Below are positions 37,401 through 49,900 of a DNA stretch of 64,000 bases, one piece after another. Position 1 is the first letter of the stretch. Each line of letters begins with the position of its first letter. The position numbers and the translations under genes are program-made. The stretch spans positions 29,388,001-29,452,000 of the forward strand of contig OU612068.1 in NCBI GenBank assembly GCA_914767715.1. The letters run 5' to 3'. The stretch comes from Membranipora membranacea. Lineage: Eukaryota; Bryozoa; Gymnolaemata; Cheilostomatida; Membraniporidae. Below the pieces are notes generated by a model. The model searched no databases and was not told the DNA's origin. It worked only from the letters and a program-made list of their open reading frames with translations.

Positions 37401-38623
37401 TTGTGCATGAGGACAACCAAGTGATTAGTAGGCTGATTATTATTGTTCAATACATTGAATTCCATATCTGGAATAGCATCATTAGCTTTCTTTTGCAAAA
37501 CAAAGGGCTTGCATAAATAGCCAGTCCCTAGTAGCAATCTAGAAATGCCCTAATCATCGACACTGTAGGGGTATAATTACTGTTTGCAATTTTGTAAACA
37601 AGACAATTTCTCAGGTTAATTATTCATGCTACTAGGGACAGCCAATCAGATAACAGTCAGATGGGTCCCTGTGTTTAGTGTCCTAACTGTATAACGCTAT
37701 GATACTATTTCCATTCTAAGAGAAGAATCTAATTCAGTGGTTCAATAGCATACATTTGTGACCTGTTTAATCATATCATGCACTTGTCATACTAACTTGG
37801 AACAAAGGGTTTGTGTCTGCTTTCAAGGAGAAGAAAAAAGATCAACATTATATGGAATGCCTTGTGTAGTCTTATGAAGATTGTGTACCGAGCTTGTTAG
37901 CAGGGCTGTTAGCAGGGCACCAACATTTGCAGAATTGAGAGTTTCTTCTTCATGGGTGATTCGCTTACTTCACTACACTTACAATAGAGTTTTTTATATT
38001 TACAGGCGTTTCAGCAGCTGCACAATTATCACAAAGATTTACAGGACGAGAAAAATATCCGCTCTCTAACGGAGAATTATCTGCTCACTGAGAAAGCTCG
38101 GCTAGATGACTTCATTCTTCAGTGTAGAGATTCTAAGGCTCACTGTGGCAAGGCTCTCAGATGTCACGGCAAGGTCAAGTGAGTAAAGATCATACTAAGT
38201 GCTGTCGTTCTTTGTGATGTGTGGTAGTCAGCAAGGAGGGTGGATGTAATACTGTGGGAATATGATTTTTCAAACTGATTTCCGCCATTCCAAATAATTA
38301 TTGTAACATTACCTAGACAATAATTTGCAATAATGAAAATTTACCAGCGGCTGTTTTTATTTTCCACCAGAACTATAAAACAATTACTGAGGGCCAGACA
38401 CGAGGAGGCAGCTGATGTTGGATTTATTCCCCCTCGGCTACAGGAAACTTTGCAGCTGACAGATGAAGCTACTAAAAAACAAATAACAGGACTCGCTAAT
38501 AAGTCAAGTACAGAGCTATGGGATACTTTACAGGCTGAGCTACAGGATGGATGTAAATCAGTGAATATGGCAATGTTTAACCTGACTAAAGCTTGCTCTG
38601 ATGAACACGCTAGTAACTACTGA
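31467..38623 (+). CDS. ANKS3: ankyrin repeat and SAM domain-containing protein 3
   Basis: Scaffold protein; in vertebrates it binds ANKS6, NEK8 and BICC1 through its SAM domain and is linked to cilia and kidney cysts. Exons: 31467..31669, 32645..32840, 33070..33191, 33330..33411, 33819..33957, 34170..34286, 34585..34659, 35265..35404, 35662..35778, 37043..37252, 38006..38178, 38371..38623. Phases all agree: 608 aa (human 656). The N-terminus (LDLHTACSIGNFDVV) and about five to six ankyrin repeats (residues about 45-235) are followed by a Ser/Pro-rich linker, a SAM domain (about 370-435, DLLIQLGLSHYEQKF and VFLTLSADDLKEIGL) and a helical C-terminus. The start ATG sits 6 nt after a likely acceptor, so a 5' UTR intron is probable. 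The SAM domain is split by an intron with a large minisatellite. Confidence 0.93.
35798..36830 (+). repeat. 28-bp minisatellite, about 37 copies
   Basis: Tandem units of GAGCCTGTAGTATATGTATG followed by an 8-nt TGTATACT-type tail, 28 bp in total. Variant units end TGTATGCG or TGTATGTG, or have TATTATA for TAGTATA. The array fills most of the intron between ANKS3 exons 9 and 10, i.e. within the SAM-coding region. Variant types are interspersed, suggesting repeated unequal exchange. Confidence 0.95.
36939..36992 (+). other. candidate 54-nt cassette exon of ANKS3
   Basis: An AG-preceded, GT-followed segment of 54 nt (18 codons, no stop, phase 0 like the flanking exon junction) lies between exons 9 and 10. 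If included it would insert DSAPRNMDYPSMQYDVVQ into the SAM domain. The insert has no counterpart in other ANKS3 proteins that I recall. Low confidence; it may be chance. Confidence 0.25.
37453..37738 (+). repeat. 286-bp dispersed repeat, copy A
   Basis: Near-identical to the reverse complement of 57010-57295. The ends are CATTGAATTCCATATC and GATTCTTCTCTTAGAATGG (reverse strand), with imperfect CAxTGAATT termini. It lies in an ANKS3 intron and is probably a non-autonomous transposon family member. Confidence 0.85.
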
Positions 38624-39610
38624 TCTCACATCTCATGACTTGTGGTTCATCTCATTACTGAGTGAACACTGAGCTTAAAGTTTAATGTCATACTCTCTGG
38701 AGAGAATAGAGTTAACCTATAACAGTATATCCACAAACAGCAGCTCCAAGTTGCACTATTAGTCTTTTACACATATTTTAGTCACATTTACCTACAATTA
38801 ATATTATGGTGCTAATTATGCAAACAAACTTTTTTCACCACCGTACGTTGTTCACTTTACTTTTCTCTCTTCAGAGTTATTTGTTATCACCAGTTATTCT
38901 GCTGCACTATTGACTTCCACCCCTGACCCTTGACCCTGATTGTTAGACCATCACACAACCTCTTATTATATATTTTTGATGACTGGCAGCGCTAAGGCTG
39001 GGGAGAGTTTGCCTATCTGATGACTGATCTGTTTTATATATCAGTGAACCTTATTCTCTCTCACTCTTATATTTTTATGACATGTCAAAGTTCGGTTATG
39101 ACATTTTTGGCAATTTGGTAATTTTTGTAGTCTATGCTGTTACTATTACTCATGTAACAATACAAAGGCCTTCAGGCAATAAATTTTCTGCTTGTGGTTC
39201 CTGGCGGTGCTCGCTACGCTTGGTTCTCGCTCTAACTTAGTGGTTATGCTATTTTATTATGTTACCTATTATCTTGGAATATGGCTATCTATGGAAGAAA
39301 AGTGATAAAACAAATAGTTCGTCTCTAGTGAGAGTGCATCACAGTAATAACTTGATTATTAAAAACGCACATAATAAAAGTTGGATGAACATTTAATAAT
39401 TCTCATAATATCAGCATGAAATGAGATGTGTATGAATGATAATATAGCACAAATATATGAAAAGAAGATCAATATAAACAGCAGTAGATGAATTTGTAAT
39501 ACTCCAGTGATGTCAAAACAGTGAGGAGGGCATTCAGCCTCTTAGAGAGAAGTGATCTCCCCTGCTATGTGCTAAGAAGATAATAGTCTGAGTAAAGAAT
39601 GAGATGAGGT
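38624..39610. other. convergent 3' region between ANKS3 and TEP
   Basis: About 1 kb between the two stop codons of tail-to-tail genes, made up of both 3' UTRs. No coding potential was seen. A + strand AATAAA lies at 39178-39183, 555 nt after the ANKS3 stop, and is the best candidate for its poly(A) signal. A minus-strand ATTAAA at 39392-39397 is a weak candidate for the TEP gene. Confidence 0.5.
39178..39183 (+). terminator. candidate ANKS3 polyadenylation signal
   Basis: AATAAA on the + strand, 555 nt past the ANKS3 stop codon, in the convergent intergenic region. Confidence 0.4.
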
Positions 39611-40997
39611 TTAGCAGTCTTTAGTCAGACGAGTGATATCTCTCTCCAGATCTCTAGTCAGGGGTAGGATGACGGAGTCAGCGTCTAACTCAATAGTATC
39701 TCCAGACTCCAGAGCTTCGTCCCAACTACCCAATATCATCAACTTCTCTCCTTTACCTATAAATCACATGAAATGATATCAAATGCTGTGTTTATGCTGT
39801 ACAAATATGAGACGGGGATCTGCAGTTGCACGTGTCACCTACGGCCACCATGAACATGATATCAACAATTTGATATTCTATATACAACAATACACAGATA
39901 TGATAGGATATACAACACAGATATATACATAGATAATGCAACGAAAGCCCAGCCTACTCACGAGCATTGAATGTAGTTATACAGCTGCACCCGTCTGCCA
40001 TACTGTATTTGATGAGAACCTTGCTGAACTTTTCTTTACCATAACTCGGTCTGAGATCCGCCATCAAAGATAATGGGAAGTTAGTGTTGGCTCTCCAGTA
40101 TACTTTGTAAGCTGCAATAAATAAAATACCATATTTATAACCAGTGACACAACACTGCTCAACTAATGATGATTGTACTTACATTTTGCTTTTAGTATAA
40201 TATTTGTTATGATAAAGCATAACAATAACTATCGCTTGCACAAATATCAAGATAATCATGTCATCATCTCAGATAAATTTCAACAGGATAAACAGACCTT
40301 TCTTGAACTGACAGATTTCCTCCTCGGTGTCAAAGTCATCGACAGTTTGGTGACACTTAGGACACATCGTATCCTCATCTGAGGACTCAGCCTCCATAAG
40401 GAATCCAGCTGCAGCGCTGGCTCTCGGAGGTCCAATATCCTGTAATAATAGTCAATATGTCATATCCAGGCATCATGTTATCGGGTATACAACTTGTAAA
40501 TGTAATAACGACATTTATTAACACTTTTATTGGCAGTCTATTTCATTCTATAAATATATTTTAATAATTAATAATTATATATCAATAATTCTATTATTCA
40601 TATTAAGGTTAACAAAATATCACTAATAATTTTGTACAATAATACGTAGTAGTCAGTTACTACTAAAACTCCATCAGCTTAGACTCGCGCGCATGCCGAA
40701 ACACCCATATGGCTTACTTTATTCACTTCAGTATCATGTTCTGATGTATGAGTATGGTATTATTTTCTGATCAATGAACTCCCTCTCCCGAGAAGGGGTT
40801 CATTGGTTTGATGTTGGTACTATGTCTGATAATATAGGATAGAAAGGTATGACTTACCGCTGGCTGTCTCTGCTGAGTATTTGAGTTAAGGAAAGTATCC
40901 CAGGATACATCAGGTAGATCCTCTTTAGTACCCTTCAGCTTTTTCTCATAAGGACAGAACGATGACAGGATATCATACTCAGCATCAGAACTCAACT
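39611..40997 (-). other. TEP exons 32-35: C-terminal C345C/NTR domain
   Basis: Exons 40858..40997, 40298..40439, 39962..40111 and 39611..39756 (stop at 39611-39613). Cysteines occur as FCPYEK, MCPKCH, ICQFKK, DGCSCI and a terminal KDC. The ICQFKKAAYKVYW block and CSC pair fit the netrin-like fold at the end of C3, C4 and C5. CD109 and alpha-2-macroglobulin lack this domain, so it places the protein on the complement side of the family. Confidence 0.82.
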
Positions 40998-43900
40998 CTG
41001 TATTCAAAGAGAATAATAATGTCAAAACATCATAACAAGCTAGAAAAGCAACAAGGTAATATATCTATAACTACGTCACAGAAAGCCACCATAGGAAAAC
41101 TCCTACTACAGTCCAAATAATCTGAAGGTCGCTGTTCTTTGATGGGCATTTAATAATGTAGTTCAATGCAATCTTACCTGATGTGTCGAACCTGCAGAAC
41201 ACGGTCAGAAGGAGGTCAGAAAAAGGAACAAATAAACATACACATGGTTGCCTAAATATCTATATTATATCCATATTGGCTACTGTACAAGAATTATGTT
41301 ACGATAAGTGAAGCCAAGCATACAATTGATAACAACACAAACAGGAAATCAATGAAACGGTCATAATACTGTGAAGTTAGAATCGCTAAAAATGTCAGCA
41401 GTGTCAAGAAAGTTTACAATAGCTCCAAACTGGAAGAGATTGCTTTAATGTTAATTCCATCATTTGGCGTAGAGCCATTTATTCTATTCGCTATCTATTG
41501 TCATTTTTCCGAGACGTCTGAACATTGAATGAGTAGGATTAGTTTTGACGGTGGCCATTGTCAGTACCTGCATGGTCGGCAGTACATAAGTGGTAAGGCG
41601 GTGTCGTAGGGATATCAGAGAAGGTTTAGTGTTTGGCGTACCAGTCGTCTGTATTGTGCTTTGTACGCCCTGTTTAGTGTTTTGTGTAGAAGTTGTCTGC
41701 CTTGTGCTTTGTATCCCCTGTTTAGTTATTTTGAGTAGATAAGTTTGAGTTGTCGTTTCAGCATCAGCCTCTACTATTTTATTCTGTTTGCTCCTCTCCC
41801 CTCGATTCTCGCTGCTTCGACACTCAATCAGCCGATTCTCCAGGCGATGATACAGTATCTTCACTACCTCGACGTTTGTCTCGACAGCGTCTCCTTTCTC
41901 AATCTCTCTCTCATACTGCTCAGCCCACTTAGGACATTCTCCTCTCAGCAGACCGTGTAGCATTGTTACCTTCATCTTATAAGCTGACAGCTCAGCCGCT
42001 GCCTTCTGTTCAGCTTCAGATTTCTGGTCGACCACATTCTTCTCTTCAGATGCTGTCTTTAGCTCAGAGTCTGAGCCGTAGGCAGAAAAACTGATCACTC
42101 CCAATACAATCATCAGTGAAGCAGCCAGGTGATGCATAGTGGTGTCTTATGCTCTCATATATTACAATACTACGGACAGGTAATACGCCGGTTGGTGACT
42201 ATGTCCTCTTATGTTAACAGTGACAGTTGTAGCTCTCATTGAGTTGATAGTAGGTGGTAGTAGATATTATTATGTAACACAGATCTGTTAGCTCACACAA
42301 TGATAATCTGTGGTACACATTGTTTACACATTCTCAGCTCAAATCATCACCAATAGGAAATGTGTTGCCTCATCTCACCACTTTAGCTTGAATATGTATT
42401 GACATGTCATAGGAGCAGTTAATGGTACAGGATCATACTGAGTCTGAGGCTAATTATCGGCCTAGATTGTCAATGAGGACAGTAGGATGGGACGGGAGTG
42501 AAAGTATGATAGTATTGCTGATTTGTGATAGGTACTAACTGGGGTGAAATCCTTTTGTTGTTCCGAGCATCCATTTATAGGGGGGGGGGGGGGGGGGGCA
42601 GATGAAATCCAGAAGAGTACATCTTTTCTCCAGGTGAAACTGAACACAGGGCCTCCCATAACATAATATTGATGTGATAAAGTTGAAAGCATCACGAGAC
42701 AAATATTCACCTGGTCTCATTTGACAATCACACGTATAAATTGACTGACTAATAAACATCTATGTGAAATAGTAGGACTAACCTTTCTTATAATAATCAT
42801 AGACGGTAACCACTGCAGGCTTAGTGTCCTGAACATGCATCACTCTCTGTATCTCAAAACTAAAGCACAGATTCCTGCGGGATGGTATCTAAAAACAAAT
42901 AAAATAAAAAATTATTACAATATTTACGTCTGAATCAGGAATTGAGTTGTTAAAATAATACCACAAAGAGTTGTTTTCATCATGGATATCCATATTTAGA
43001 GGTAAGTATAAGATAAGAGCAAGAACTAGATACCAGTATATCGTATCATCGTTAAACTCACCTCATCAAAGTATAGCTGAACATCATTATTCTTTTCCAC
43101 GTCATATCTTCTCAGTTTTAGTCTTGTTCCACTGTTTTGCAACAGACTTTTAAGGCTGGCCTGTTCAGCTGCCCATCCCGAGATCATTCTCACGTGAACC
43201 ACAGCCATGTTGGTCTTACCCACTTTGTTGTAACTGAATAAAGGAGATACAGATTATAATACTACTAATTTGAAGAAAGACCGCAGACCATAGATATCTG
43301 TGATTTCTGGCCGATTTCGCTTTTGTAGATCGGTCCATAAGAGTGGAGGCAGCCCCAAATTTGGTGAAAAATTACCTCAATCTAACCTACGGGCAATGTA
43401 ACAATCATTCTTGTTAGAGACACTTTTGCATTATGGTAATTTCTATTTATCCTGCTGATATCTGTCCCTGTGTCTGATATTTGGAGTTTAACTCACCGAG
43501 TACAAACGTGAAGTTTCCTCTGTTTACAGGGATTATTTACTTCATCAGATCTGAAATCACTGACTGATGTGAGGAATGAATCCTTCTTCACCATGTCTGT
43601 GTATACGTTATACCTCACATTACCCTAAAAAAGAAGGAGATAGTAAAATAAAGACGGTGCCAACAGGTCACGGCAGTGTGGTCTATCAACAGAACGGATG
43701 ATATACAGGTTACAGATGAGATGAGTGTGTCCGAATGTGACGCTCACACGCTTTTCTATCAACTATGTATTTATATAATAAATTGTTCCAACCATATTCA
43801 AAGTTTATGCATTATCTTCTCCAGAAAAACGTGTCAATGATATATATATAATAGAATATTACTATTATCTATCTATGTGAACTGACCTGCAATACAAAGC

Positions 43901-46900
43901 ATCCCTGACCAGAGACATCTATGTTAACTGGAGAGGCATCAGGCAGCTTCTCCTCCTGTACAACTAAGCTATTCTCATCGCTGACCTCGAAAGTAGCGAA
44001 GGAAGAGGCAGAGTTAGGATAGGAGGCGGAGACTGTCAGGTCCAATCCGTCTGAGTATACGAGAGAAGCGTACTGAGCTAAAGCTTGTAGTCCTATCACT
44101 GTATCCTGTGAGGAAATAATAATATGAGATTAACACACAGCGTAACACACAGCGTAACACACTGCGTAACACACAGCGTAACAAACTGTGTAACACACAG
44201 CGTAACAAACTGCGTAACACACAGCGTAACACACAGCGTAACACACAGCGTAACACACAGCGTAACACACTGCGTAACACACAGCGTAACAAACTGCGTA
44301 ACACACAGCGTAACACACAGCGTAACACACAGCGTAACACACAGCGTAACACACAGCGTAAAACTCAGCGTAACGCTCAGCGTAACGCTCACCGTAACGC
44401 ACAGCGTAACAGCGTAACAGCGTAACAGCGTAACGCACAGCGCAACCACAGCGCAACGCACAGCGTAACGCACAGCGTAAAATAACTTAAGGATGAGGTG
44501 GACGTAACTCAAATATATGACCAGTTCTTGTTAACATTACAGTTTTATGAAGTACCAAGATATACATGATTAGTTTTGGTGACGTCAGCTTATGAACATT
44601 TTAGAACATACTTGAGTTGATCCGAAGCCGCCGTAGGCGTTCCTCTGCTGTGAGAGCCATCTGACTATGTTAAGTCCATTCTCTACTTTGTCATCTTCTT
44701 CAGACAGCTCAAGTGTAGCAAGTAGGGCATAGGCTGTGGTCTCAACATCAGCAGAGACGGGGCGGTACCACCACGTATCGTCATCACTAGGCTTGGAGGA
44801 GCCAGGAGTTGCCTTCCAGTGTCTGGTTGTTGAATCTATGAAAGTATAATTGCATAATACATCAACTTGATCTACATGGTTTGTACAATCTTCTGATGGC
44901 GATTAGTCATAATATAGGAAAATATAGCTGAATATATCGGGTCTAATCAAAAAGTAAATCAAGCAGAAGCTCCTATAAATCTGATATGTACCACACCAGT
45001 CACAGGCCCGGTCAGATGAGCATCACTATCAGTTAGAAACGTATGATAGGCTCCCAGAGTTTAGAGTAGTGTTGAATCAATATATTACAATATTTCAGTT
45101 CACCATGACTTCCAAATGTTCCCCGCATATCACTCTCAGGTCCATATTCCATCTGATCCACCATTATTTGATTGAAATCTGATTGCTTGGTTCTAATTTC
45201 AATTATTGCATATCACATATTAGGATGACATGACATAAAGTTAGTCACCCACCTTGGGCTGCGTTCTTCATAAGCATATCACTGAGCTCTAGAGTTTTAG
45301 GATGCATCGGATCATAGAGTGAGAACGCATACGTCATCATAGCTAATGTGTAGTTGTCCTTTATATCCAATTTAGACAGACATTTCACAGCATTTTCTAC
45401 ACTTTCATCCTGAAATAAATATTATTTTTTATATAATATATAGGTATTTAATATGAATACTGCATTTAATTTTTTGGCGGTGGCAAACTTAGTTAGAGGG
45501 TAACATTGTTCATAAGTTTGATGATTGTCATAATGAGGAGATTAAATAAGACTTACAGTTTTATTGGCTCCAGCTTCGAGCATAGCGATGAGTATATAAG
45601 AAGTGAGAGCTCCTGGGCTACCATCCTTCTTACCTACACCTCCCTGCATGTACTTACTGTGTACTAATCCAACCTGTATATCAAAACAGACAGGGGAGAA
45701 TGAGAGAGAGCATATCGCACTCTACCTATAGCATTATCAATATCAAACACTTACAAATAGAGAATCACTTTGTCCTACAGGACCGAAGTATTCAATTCTC
45801 AGAATTAAATTTATCTACCTGGCCATAAGTTTTGAATTGACTGGTTTAAATATTAGTGCGTTTGATTTTTGTAATTTCAAACTACAAGCCATATTTAAAA
45901 TCTTTACAATAATTGTAATTATTACTCGAATTCAAATTCATTATTGAAACTGCGAGATGAATTTTACTAGTCAATATGGTGAGCCTGAATTGCATTGCCA
46001 TTCCATTTGTTTTTTTTTATAACTTTATTGGCATCTATATCATTTTGCAAGAAAATGTTTTTCAAAAGTGTCATTAAATAATGAAAAGAAAGTGACACAA
46101 AAATAAGATTGTATGGTTGAATGAGTTTATACCTGTGGTATCACTTTGCCATGTTAGTTAGTTGATATTATTTTCTTTTTCTTTTTTGATAAATCTATAG
46201 TTACGTTCTCATGTAATCATACTCATTTTGACTTTTTGACAAAATTCCAAAGTCTCACTTTTAACGTAATCAGACTGTTTTACAGTTTTGACACATCATA
46301 AAGTGTCTGAATATCTATGTACCCTATGTTATAATCACCTGAGGGAAGCAGCCATCGGGATCCTGGTTATCTCTAAAGAAGTCCATACTCTCAGACTGCA
46401 GCTCAGGATCAACAAAGATAAATGGAGAGGCCTGAGCGAAACACTTGACAACAAACGCAGTGAGCCATATACTACCGTCCTCACCTCCGGGTCCAAAAGC
46501 GGAGTACGAGCCGTCAGGGTGTCGGTACTTCAGCTCTCTCTGATAACCTGCCATCAAATAAACAGCTTCGTTAATACTGAGAAATACATCAGACAAAGCA
46601 CCTGTTATTACTACTGTTGTGCAATGATAGTTAATTAATTTGATATATCCATCCAATACCGCAAATCATAAACTACACGCTCAGGGGCTACCTTTACTTA
46701 ATCTAGGAGAGGTATACACCCAAGGGTTCTGAGGGCTGGTACAATCAGCCATGAAAGCTCCCCCAGTCGGACTCAAACCCACAACTCCTGCGGACACTAA
46801 TCGTCTGGCAGTGAATAGCAAGAGAGCTAACCAATTGTCCCATTTCACAGATACTATAGATATATATCTATATATATATCTATAGTCTCTGACCAAACTA

Positions 46901-49900
46901 TACAGTATATAACTGATACCAAACTTTACAGTATGAGACTGACCACTCTTCATGTGACTGAGAGCTTTCTCTCTCACTTCTGGAGTATCTCGACTAGATC
47001 CCTCCAGATACTGAAGTACAAATACATTAGGAGAGAATCCAACCATGTTCTGTTCTCCACAACCGTAAGGCATCTTCAGCAGATCATCCACATTAGAGAG
47101 GGCGGGTCCCATCACGTCCCCTACTACAGTCAGGTATGAACGCACAGAGTCTGGGACTATGGTTCCATCACCAGGCAGAGGGAACTTCAGCATTTTTGAG
47201 CTGACACCATCTGAAAAATCAGCAACAAGTAAATAAATGTCAAAAAGAGAATGCATTATAATGACATAATATATAGCGTTATGCTGAAAAGTGCCTTTTC
47301 TATTTCAGGTGATTTTCTCAAAATATTTCTTGCACCAATATCAATCACTTTCAGACTCACTGTCATCAGAGCAGACGAAGTCACTGACAGAGTATTCTCT
47401 GGGAGCGCCCTCTGGTTCTACAATCAGAGGGCGGATAACTGCATCTCTAACTCCCACCAACTCTGTGTCAACATCGAGAGCCGAGTCACAGATACCTTCA
47501 CTGTTACTCACTATGGTCGCCTGGAAAACAAAGCCATATAATGTTACAATTACACTACGATCTCAATCTCTTCATGGAAAGTTAGCCCCAATTAGTAAAT
47601 TGTGAAAAGCAGCAGCAAGGGAACTCTGGCTATTTTAAACTGTGATAACATTTGGTTTTAATCGTCTACAGCCGAGCCAAGTCAATAATGGTTTAAGCTG
47701 TATTTAATATTTATATTCAATAGAGCATTACTTGTATTTTCTAATAGACCATCCGATTCTATCTACATCCACACTTTTGCATGCGTGATACTGTGATAGT
47801 AGATATATAAACTCTAAACTCTTAAGTGCCACAAATGATTATATAGACTAGCAAGCTTACCGTGATGGTTAGATTAACGGTTCCTATGTTATTCAGGGTG
47901 ACCAGGAAATCGCTAGTAGTAGAATCTTTACCACAAACACAAGTATTTACTGTAGAATCACCATGAACTTTGTAATCTGTCGATGACTTCATGCGCAGCT
48001 GTACCTGTAAATCATCAGTTACAGCGTCAAGCTCATTCTTCCAATTCAGTATCAACTACACTGGGCTCGCACTGGGCCTGCACTGGGCCTGCACTTTGAC
48101 AGCATTGGTTGACTTAGGTTGCTAATTCTGGTCAAAACACAAAAGGATGAGTAGGGCCAATGTCAATGAGCTGGAGTAGAATTCAAACGCAACCCTTTGG
48201 TGGACTAAGCTACACAAACCAAATAATGGTGTCAATAAGGAGAAAAGAAATGGGAATCTACTACAGAGAAAACAGATAGTACTAACAGGTAAACATTTGT
48301 CGAGATAGTTGAAGACAGTGAGACCGATGGGTACTTTCTCTCCTCTTATAGCAGAGTATGGTAAAGTAGCCGACACAAAGAATGACTGGAACGTTGTAAC
48401 AGAAGCGGGCTCTGAAACACCCAGACCGTCCTTAGTGCTTATACACATGGCATTACCAACCCACTCCGTGATAGTGTGAGGGAGCTTACTCTCCACCTCC
48501 GCCATTCCTTGATCGCTGAAATGTGAGAACCAAGGCTAGGATTGACTAATATAATGTGAATATTCAGACGTGGAGTAGTAAGGAAATAAACATAGTGATA
48601 CCAATTCATCGAATCGAGTGTTTAGATGTTAGTAATACACACTCAGATCACCAACAGCAATGTATCACAATGTGATATCTCCATCAATATTGACTCCTGA
48701 CGCAATGTGAAGTGAATGATGCCTACAAGCGAGAGGATTATAAGCAAACATACTCAGTACTGATCAGATCCCAGAGCCATGTCTCAGGAAAGAATTCTCG
48801 TACTGTCACACTCGGCATGAAGTTACCTCCCGCTCCGGGAGGCCCCGCTGGTCCACCAGCAGGCATTCCTGTCCTTGCTTCAGGTACTGCCATACTAGGC
48901 ATGGCGCCTGGAGGTCCCCCCATACCATCCATATCATATGACCCTCCTCCATACCCTCCATAACCGTAGTCTACAAGCATTCTCATATTCAATATAACAT
49001 GTCACAAAAGGGGGGGGGGTAATAAAGTCACTCACTCAGTGATGATCAGATCCCATAGCCATGTCTCTGGAAAGTAATCCCGTACCGTCACGCTCGGCAG
49101 ACTGACAGCGTTAGCTTTAGCTGACACCGGTGATGATCGGTCAGGCATGACATCATCCATTTCTTGATCAGGACCTGCCATTCCTGATCTGCTGTTTTCA
49201 GCCACAGAGTACACCCTCATAGCCATTGGTTCTTAATTTAAGAATAACTTATACATTGTGGTCGAGTTCTATTTTAGGTATAGAAGACAAACATCAGACA
49301 GCAAGAAGTTCCAAAATCAGATGACCTCAACGAGAATCCAGTTAGAAAACAGAGGCAAATATCAACATAATTTCAATATTCACAACTACTCTTGACGACT
49401 GTCATTGTGGTATAAGATGACACCTGTCAACCACCACTCTAGTCTTAATAATCTTACCATATCTTGGTCTAATACAAGGCCTTGTTTCCAGCATCAGATC
49501 GGTCATGACGACTACGCCAGAGGACTGGAAGCCCTGCAGAGCATCCTTGTACTGAGAATAAGCAGATCCGTATCCACCATATCCCCCATATCCACCAGGG
49601 GGGGATGATCTCTTACGGCGCCCTCCCCACCATTCTACTTCATCTCCACCTTCACTTGTCTCTTCTTCACTTGACCCTCCATCACCACCAGGGGGAGGTA
49701 GGGCTTCATCAGATTCACCCTGTAATTCAAGGTCAGGCATCATAACAATATACAGCAGCAGTAAGAACAAGCTGGTGTCATTTAGTGTACATAGCCGTCT
49801 GTTAGTGTACATGCCTTCAGTACCTACATCTGATAACTTAAGGGGAGTACTAACACAGATACAAACTGTACTTTACACATACATATACATATTCTGCACT

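Larger units (their letters stand above)
42783..48515 (-). other. TEP exons 20-31: CUB, thioester and MG8 region
   Basis: Exons 48287..48515, 47861..48004, 47361..47520, 46944..47210, 46339..46547, 45557..45673, 45253..45409, 44612..44835, 43887..44105, 43497..43624, 43062..43233 and 42783..42888. Exon 20 has the [11 protein letters not shown] and LPYSAIRGE blocks of the family. Exon 23 holds the thioester motif GCGEQN and the flanking MPYG. Exon 25 holds the VHSKYMQGG histidine. Exons 27-28 have [12 protein letters not shown] and [18 protein letters not shown]. Exons 30-31 encode the receptor-binding MG8 domain, ending [10 protein letters not shown]. Confidence 0.9.

Noticed and set aside
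41172-41185. A 14-nt microexon (GTTCGACACATCAG) bounded by CAG and GTAAG in the TEP intron before exon 32
   Set aside because: Exon 31 ends at phase 1 and exon 32 needs phase 1. Direct joining works, while adding 14 nt breaks the frame.
44014-44512. Long ORFs on both strands with CVTL or SVTH repeats
   Set aside because: They are produced by the stop-free 12-bp minisatellite in a TEP intron.
47251-47605. Plus-strand ORFs of 96 and 104 codons
   Set aside because: They are antisense shadows of TEP exon 22 (47361..47520).
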